Assembly: GCA_949511625.1 (NCBI GenBank)
Contig: CATFEX010000015.1
Span: 7,057-71,056, forward strand
DNA from: UBA11891 sp003533785
GTDB taxonomy: Bacteria > Bacteroidota > Bacteroidia > Flavobacteriales > Flavobacteriaceae
Reading direction: 5' to 3'
Length of the DNA: 64,000 bases
Part shown: in pieces, positions 60,648-64,000 of the stretch
How the letters are laid out: each line of letters starts with the position of its first letter
Position numbering within the stretch: the first letter of the stretch is position 1
Position numbers and translations under genes: made by a program
The notes under the pieces: generated by a model
Seen by the model: the letters and a program-made list of their open reading frames with translations, nothing else
What the model was told of the DNA's origin: nothing
Databases searched by the model: none

Positions 60648-61151
60648 ATGAAAAAAACACTTTTATCAATTATTACATTTACCTTAATTAGTTGTCAAAC
60701 AGTTTCTTCTGAAAGGGAAATTGGATACCACCCAAATACTGACCCAGATGTAGCTAATACAGGTTGGTATTTAGGTACTGATACAGCTATAGATGTTGTC
60801 CTAGGACTAGATAAGGTCTGGAAAAATTGGGATTATGAAGCCATGCGACCTTTCTTTGCTGACTCTGTGAGAATTACTACCAGCAGAGGAGAACGTTTCA
60901 CCACAGCAGATGCATATTTTGATGATATGAAAAAAAGAGATTACAATAACTTCAGTTGGGAATTGTTATCGATTTACAGTGTAGATATTAAACCTAATGT
61001 TGGAGGTGAGCACGTCCAGGCCTATTTCAAAAATATTTGGAAAGATTCTTTAGGCAATGACAAGACTTCCAACTCCCAAGAAAGCTATTACGTAGTAGAT
61101 GGAAAAGTTGTTTGGCTAGACCAATTTTCACAACGCCCCATCAGAGAATAA
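60648..61151 (+). CDS. SnoaL/NTF2-like lipoprotein
   Basis: 167 residues with a lipoprotein signal (FTLISC, Cys at about 16). The mature part resembles SnoaL-like/NTF2-like folds: VLGLDKVWKNWDYEAMRPFFADSVRITTSRGERFTTADAYFDDM, and a WLDQFSQRPI end. Such domains bind small molecules or act as enzymes or accessory factors; the role is unknown. It is the gene of the unit inserted between the tRNA 5' half and the leader repeat, and it does not share the leader of the following units. Confidence 0.65.
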   Translation: MKKTLLSIITFTLISCQTVSSEREIGYHPNTDPDVANTGWYLGTDTAIDVVLGLDKVWKNWDYEAMRPFFADSVRITTSRGERFTTADAYFDDMKKRDYNNFSWELLSIYSVDIKPNVGGEHVQAYFKNIWKDSLGNDKTSNSQESYYVVDGKVVWLDQFSQRPIRE

Positions 61152-61160
61152 AAAGAATAA

Positions 61161-61190
61161 AAAACCCTTCTTAAATGAAGGGTTTTAATT
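61161..61190 (+). terminator. Terminator after the SnoaL-like lipoprotein gene
   Basis: Perfect 10-bp stem AAAACCCTTC / GAAGGGTTTT with loop TTAAAT, followed by T-rich sequence, 9 nt after the stop codon. Confidence 0.85.
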
Positions 61191-61210
61191 TTATTGAACT
61201 GCTTTAACCA

Positions 61211-61343
61211 GAGTTTCCTAAACTAAGTCTTATAGATTAACATTCTGTGACGGATTTTAATTTCCAACCTAATCGGAGGGTTTTTCTTTTACCCCCATTC
61301 TCTATATCTTAGGAGTATTATTAACAATAAATCAATTAAAATG
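61211..61343 (+). repeat. 133-bp terminator-promoter-leader repeat (copy B1)
   Basis: Matches 63771-63903 with two mismatches (61312 G/C region and 61326 A/C region). It holds AGTTTCCTAAACT (anticodon-arm-like), a GGAGGG that can close the acceptor stem of the tRNA 5' half, a T run, and TATCTTAG at 61305-61312 as a -7-like box. It ends at the ATG of the next gene, 36 nt from the box start. No ribosome binding site is obvious; the leader is A-rich. Confidence 0.8.
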
Positions 61344-61811
61344 AAGAAATTATTATTAGGATTATTTTTTGTTTTTTCGATCGGAATGAATGCTCAGTGG
61401 AAGGGCACTACAAGCAATGATGATCAGAGAACAATGATGATTCAGCGTCACATGGATCTATATCCTCAAAACGACCAGTCTCAGTTAAAAAATATATTTA
61501 ATAAGGAGGCAAAAATCAATGTTAACGGAACAGATGTTACTCCAAAAGAATTAGCGGCTTTTGAAAAAATGCATCATGAAATTTTTAATGGGATAAAGTT
61601 TCAAGTAGGTGCTAATATTACCTCTAAATATGAAAATGGTCAAATTTGGACTCATGTTTGGGCATGGTGGTCTGCAGAAGGAAAAAAATCTAAAGAAAAG
61701 GCAACAATTCCTGTTCATCTAGCATTTAACTGGGATGGATTAAAGTGTAACAATGCGTATTTTATGTTTGACCCTACTGCTATAAATAAAGAAGTCGCCT
61801 TAAATAATTAA
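61341..61811 (+). CDS. Secreted NTF2-like small protein
   Basis: 156 residues with a signal peptide (KLLLGLFFVFSIGMNAQ). The mature part has MMIQRHMDLYPQNDQSQLKNIFNKEAKINVNGTDVTPKELAAFEKMHHEIFNGIKFQVGANITSKYENGQIWTHVWAWWSAEGKKSKE, with the NTF2/SnoaL pattern of a helix pair and a curved sheet. The presence of two NTF2-like proteins in adjacent units suggests related roles. The leader repeat sets the start at 61341. A terminator follows after 10 nt. Confidence 0.65.
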   Translation: MKKLLLGLFFVFSIGMNAQWKGTTSNDDQRTMMIQRHMDLYPQNDQSQLKNIFNKEAKINVNGTDVTPKELAAFEKMHHEIFNGIKFQVGANITSKYENGQIWTHVWAWWSAEGKKSKEKATIPVHLAFNWDGLKCNNAYFMFDPTAINKEVALNN

Positions 61812-61821
61812 TAGACAGGAT

Positions 61822-61850
61822 AACCCTCCCTAGTGGAGGGTTTTTCTTTT
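61822..61850 (+). terminator. Terminator after the NTF2-like gene
   Basis: Stem AACCCTCC / GGAGGGTT (8 bp) with loop CTAGT, followed by TTTCTTTT, 11 nt after the stop codon. Its right arm also begins the next leader repeat copy. Confidence 0.85.
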
Positions 61851-61903
61851 ACCCCCATTCTCTATATCTTAGGAGTATTATTAACCATAAATCGATTTAA
61901 ATT
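61835..61903 (+). repeat. Leader repeat (copy C, partial; from GGAGGG on)
   Basis: Aligns with 61275-61343, offset by exactly 560 bp. Only the distal 68 bp (terminator right arm, TATCTTAG box, A-rich leader) is shared; the sequence before GGAGGG differs. Three bases differ near the end, including the last base: where B1 has ATG, this copy has ATT. Confidence 0.8.
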
Positions 61904-62821
61904 AAACATATTTTAGGAACAATCGGGAATACTCCAATTGTAAAACTTCAAAAAATTACTCCCTCGGGTTGCGGCGAAGTTTATGTAAAGTTAGAAGCTA
62001 ACAATCCAACAGGATCAAAAAAAGATAGGATGGCTCTTTCTATGATAGAAGGAGCAGAAAAAAGAGGTGATTTAAAAGAAGGAATGTCAGTTGTTGAGTA
62101 TTCTGGTGGAAGTACTGGAGCTGGATTAGCTTTTGTTTGTGGTATAAAAGGATACCGTTTCAGGTTGATTACTGCAGATGTTTTTGGAAATGAAAAAATT
62201 GCCTTAATGAGAGCATTAGGTGCAGATCTTGAAGTTATTAAAAGTGAGGATGGAAAAATCACCAAAGAACTTATTGGAAAGATGATTCAAAGGGCTGAAG
62301 AAATTTCAGTCGAACCTAACACCTTTTTTACGGATCAACTTAATAATAGTGATGTTATTGAAGGTTTTGTCCCCCTTGGTGATGAGATACTTCAACAGCT
62401 TGATGGAAAAGTAGATGCAATTTGTGACACTATCGGAACAGCAGGAACAATAATGGGAATAGCAAAATCATTCAAAGATAAAGGAGTTAACTCAAAAATT
62501 GTTGCTCTCGAGCCTGCTAGTTCCCCAATATTATCAAAAGGAATTAAAGGACCTCATAATGTAGAGGGAGTTGGCCTTGGTTTTATTCCCGCTATCTATA
62601 ATTCTAAATATGTCGATGATGTTATTGCAATTGAAGAATCCTTGGCAAGACAAACTTGTAAAGAATTAGCTTCTAAGGAAGGAATATTTTGTGGTACATC
62701 CAGCGGTATGAATGTTGCTGGGGCAATAAAATTGTCCATGGATTTAGGACCAGAATCAAAGGTGGTTGCTGTAGCTTGTGATACAGGACTCAAGTATCTA
62801 TCTGAAGGACTTTTTTATTAA
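61901..62821 (+). CDS. PLP-dependent cysteine-synthase-family enzyme with ATT at the start position
   Basis: 306 residues if read from ATT at 61901. Opens IKHILGTIGNTPIVKLQKI, then NPTGSKKDRMALSMI, where the Lys before Asp-Arg (about residue 41) should carry PLP, and EYSGGSTGAGLAFVCGI (the family SGNTG-like loop) and FCGTSSGMNVA later. The ATG at 62030 would drop the PLP Lys and the first strand and so cannot give an active enzyme. The ATT sits exactly where the repeat leader has ATG (40 nt from the box start). ATT is a known but rare start codon; loss of the start is the alternative. Confidence 0.7.
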   Translation: MKHILGTIGNTPIVKLQKITPSGCGEVYVKLEANNPTGSKKDRMALSMIEGAEKRGDLKEGMSVVEYSGGSTGAGLAFVCGIKGYRFRLITADVFGNEKIALMRALGADLEVIKSEDGKITKELIGKMIQRAEEISVEPNTFFTDQLNNSDVIEGFVPLGDEILQQLDGKVDAICDTIGTAGTIMGIAKSFKDKGVNSKIVALEPASSPILSKGIKGPHNVEGVGLGFIPAIYNSKYVDDVIAIEESLARQTCKELASKEGIFCGTSSGMNVAGAIKLSMDLGPESKVVAVACDTGLKYLSEGLFY

Positions 62822-62949
62822 ATTTTGAAGCCTAAATCATTGGAATATTCTCTGCTAAAACTTCTTTGGTACCCCTAATATAATCAGAGGGGCATCGGTT
62901 TTAGAAAACGGTTTTCTATTGGGACAAGGGGGGATGATTTGATATATAA

Positions 62950-63000
62950 CCTATTCTCTATATCTTAGTGTGTATTATAAACCATAAATCAATTAGAATG
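62950..63000 (+). repeat. Degenerate leader repeat (copy D)
   Basis: Resembles the leader repeat with several changes: CTATTCTCTATATCTTAGTG, then a near-identical ACCATAAATCAATTAGAATG end. The TATCTTAG box is at 62961-62968. The ATG at its end is the preferred start of the following gene. Confidence 0.7.
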
Positions 63001-63612
63001 ACTTCAAGTGACATTATTCTATTTTCTGAGAAGAATAAAGTTGTAAAGTATAATTCAAAGGATAATAATTATGAATGGGTGATCGACTTAAACAATGAAG
63101 TTAGTGGATTATCTAGAGTCTATAATTATGTCTTTGTAACTACAAGTTCGATTTGGGGGAAACAGTACTCGCATATTGTTGATTTTAAAAAAGGGAGGAT
63201 TTTATGGAAAATTAAAGATGTTTTTTATTCAATCCATATTGTAGATAAAACTCTAGTTTTTAGTAATAAAAAGAAGTTTTTTATAGGGGTAAATATAGAT
63301 TCTGGAAAAGAAATATTCATCATTAAATCCCCCTTTCGTTGGTCCTCCGCAAAAGCACTTTTACTCAATGGCAAATATTATATATACAACTCAAAAAAAG
63401 TATACGTTCTTAACTTGATAAATGGAAAATTATCAGAGTCAAAACTTCCTAATAAAATTGATCCTAAAGAGGTTGGTCTGGTTTTAGATGAATTTCAGAT
63501 AAATATAAATAACCTACCCACAGCCGGAGGAGATTATGGCGCAATGTATGCTGGAGATGCAGGAGGTGGAGATGCTGCTGCTGGTGGTGATAGTGGCGGT
63601 GGAGATGGATAA
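62998..63612 (+). CDS. Propeller-like protein with a Gly/Asp-rich tail
   Basis: 204 residues from the ATG at 62998, chosen because this ATG sits at the conserved repeat position; a frame back to 62968 would start inside the -7 box. The body has WD/PQQ-like strands with hydrophobic-polar alternation (KYNSKDNNYEWVIDLNNEVSGLS, GRILWKIKDVFYSIHIVDKTLVFSNKKKFFIGVNIDSGKEIFII). The end is low-complexity, Gly/Asp/Ala-rich with GGD and GGGD repeats (from about residue 174). No signal peptide is seen. Function unknown. Confidence 0.6.
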   Translation: MTSSDIILFSEKNKVVKYNSKDNNYEWVIDLNNEVSGLSRVYNYVFVTTSSIWGKQYSHIVDFKKGRILWKIKDVFYSIHIVDKTLVFSNKKKFFIGVNIDSGKEIFIIKSPFRWSSAKALLLNGKYYIYNSKKVYVLNLINGKLSESKLPNKIDPKEVGLVLDEFQININNLPTAGGDYGAMYAGDAGGGDAAAGGDSGGGDG

Positions 63613-63652
63613 AATAATTTATCAAATTAACCGCAAGTAAACAAAACCTAAT

Positions 63653-63680
63653 CCCTTCCAAGTGGAGGGTTTTTTCTTTT
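63653..63680 (+). terminator. Terminator after the propeller-like gene
   Basis: Stem CCCTTC / GGAGGG with one T-G pair and loop CAAGT, followed by TTTTTTCTTTTT, 41 nt after the stop codon. Confidence 0.75.
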
Positions 63681-63727
63681 TCCTAAGCTCATAGATCATT
63701 TTTAATAAATTACACAAATATTGCACA

Positions 63728-63767
63728 TCAGACACCATATTTTGCCCTCCTAGTTCAATGGATAGAA
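63728..63767 (+). repeat. 40-bp direct repeat with the 5' half of an Arg-type tRNA (copy A2)
   Basis: Perfect match to 60554-60593, 3,174 bp downstream. Here it runs on after TAA into the 133-bp repeat (copy B2), so both halves of the element are joined. Confidence 0.8.
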
Positions 63768-63841
63768 TAAGAGTTTCCTAAACTAAGTCTTATAGATTAA
63801 CATTCTGTGACGGATTTTAATTTCCAACCTAATCGGAGGGT
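63744..63841 (+). other. Decayed Arg-type tRNA-like element
   Basis: GCCCTCC (63744-63750) can pair with GGAGGGT (63835-63841), a 7-bp acceptor stem with one G-T pair. The D arm GTTC...GAAT and an anticodon loop TTCCTAA (anticodon CCT, Arg) with a partly paired stem are visible. There is no TTCGA T arm, and the length (98 nt) is too long, so it is not a working tRNA. A T run follows directly. Confidence 0.55.
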
Positions 63842-63903
63842 TTTTCTTTTACCCCCATTCTCTATATCTTACGAGTATTATTAACCATAAATCAATTAAA
63901 ATG
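63771..63903 (+). repeat. 133-bp terminator-promoter-leader repeat (copy B2)
   Basis: Matches 61211-61343 with two mismatches and carries the same TATCTTAG-like box (63865-63872, TATCTTAC) and A-rich leader ending at the ATG of the last gene. Confidence 0.8.
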
Positions 63904-64000
63904 AAAAAAATAATTTTCCTTTTTGGATTAGCATTTACAATCTTTTCTTGTGATCAACCAAAAAATGAAGCTTCAACTACAGTTACTAATCAAGATGAAA
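63901..64000 (+). CDS. Start of a lipoprotein gene (partial)
   Basis: The first 33 codons only. KKIIFLFGLAFTIFSCDQPKNEAS has a clear lipobox (TIFSC, Cys at residue 17) and a polar mature start. The start is fixed by the leader repeat (ATG 40 nt from the box start). Family cannot be told. Confidence 0.75.
   Translation, partial: MKKIIFLFGLAFTIFSCDQPKNEASTTVTNQDE

Noticed and set aside
62968..62997. GTG start for the propeller-like gene
   Set aside because: It would begin inside the -7-like box of the leader repeat; the ATG at the conserved repeat position is preferred.
61211..63903. Integron attC sites between the cassette units
   Set aside because: No pairs of GTTRRRY/RYYYAAC core sites in a foldable arrangement were recognised by eye; the repeats look like regulatory leaders instead. 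A structure search is needed to be sure.
1..64000. CRISPR array, insertion sequence, transposase, integrase or phage genes
   Set aside because: None seen on either strand; repeats present are the leader blocks and tRNA-derived repeats only.

Overview
The window comes from a chromosome of a marine-type member of the Bacteroidota, most likely family Flavobacteriaceae. This rests on lineage-specific genes (gliding/T9SS proteins SprE/PorW and GldH, DUF4837, DUF4292, DUF6341, DUF6427, DUF6168, an HU-CCDC81/SPOR protein), an ATP synthase operon without beta and epsilon genes, A-rich gene leaders without clear Shine-Dalgarno sequences, and at least sixteen exact or near-exact TAnnTTTG -7 promoter elements upstream of genes. 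The layout is dense, with many 4-nt and 11-14-nt overlaps.

Layout. 0-9.5 kb: end of an M1 peptidase, rnpA, an ElaA-type acetyltransferase, rpiB, an AT-rich gap, rnr, a DUF2807 protein, tRNA-Cys, folB, glnS, an SPFH protein and gltX. 9.5-16.3 kb: ybeY, mnmG flanked by two parS-type palindromes, a methyltransferase, holB, pgk, a DUF4837 lipoprotein and tatA. 16.4-25.5 kb: a cell-surface operon (M23 peptidase, GH3-family protein, glycosyltransferase, polysaccharide pyruvyl transferase), purD, two membrane proteins, a GT9 glycosyltransferase and a ferredoxin-type reductase. 25.5-34 kb: sprE, a bactofilin and the F-type ATP synthase operon atpZ-DUF6168-atpBEFHAG. 34-46 kb: a GNAT gene with an in-frame amber codon, dut, a nucleotidyltransferase, DUF4292, EnvC-like and SPOR proteins, dprA, trpS, plsC, phzF, recA and an M24 peptidase. 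46-56 kb: a DUF4268 remnant, trhO, ricT-gldH-PBP1A, queD, an enoyl-CoA hydratase-family gene, a universal stress protein, an LpxR-like barrel, a plug-like lipoprotein, a GNAT and a barrel protein. 56.2-60.3 kb: a sulfur module (two YeeE/YedE proteins, metallo-beta-lactamase/rhodanese fusion, TauE/SafE carrier, Crp/Fnr regulator) with two copies of the palindrome TGTAAC-N4-GTTACA, one placed about -41.5 from the predicted TauE promoter start.

60.4-64 kb is an accessory tail and the most unusual part. After tRNA-Ala(GGC), the DNA becomes AT-rich and holds a row of small single-gene units (two SnoaL/NTF2-like secreted proteins, a PLP-dependent cysteine-synthase-family enzyme whose start position reads ATT, a propeller-like protein with a Gly/Asp-rich tail, and a truncated lipoprotein). 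Four of the five share a repeated terminator-promoter-leader block, two copies of it being 133 bp with 2 mismatches. A 40-bp perfect repeat carries the 5' half of an Arg-type tRNA. In one place the tRNA-like 5' half and the repeat block are joined; in another they are separated by a 617-bp unit carrying one gene. This looks like a cassette-type island built on a decayed tRNA gene. No integrase, transposase or CRISPR array is visible. All functions are assigned by recognising protein families from the sequence; no database search was possible.
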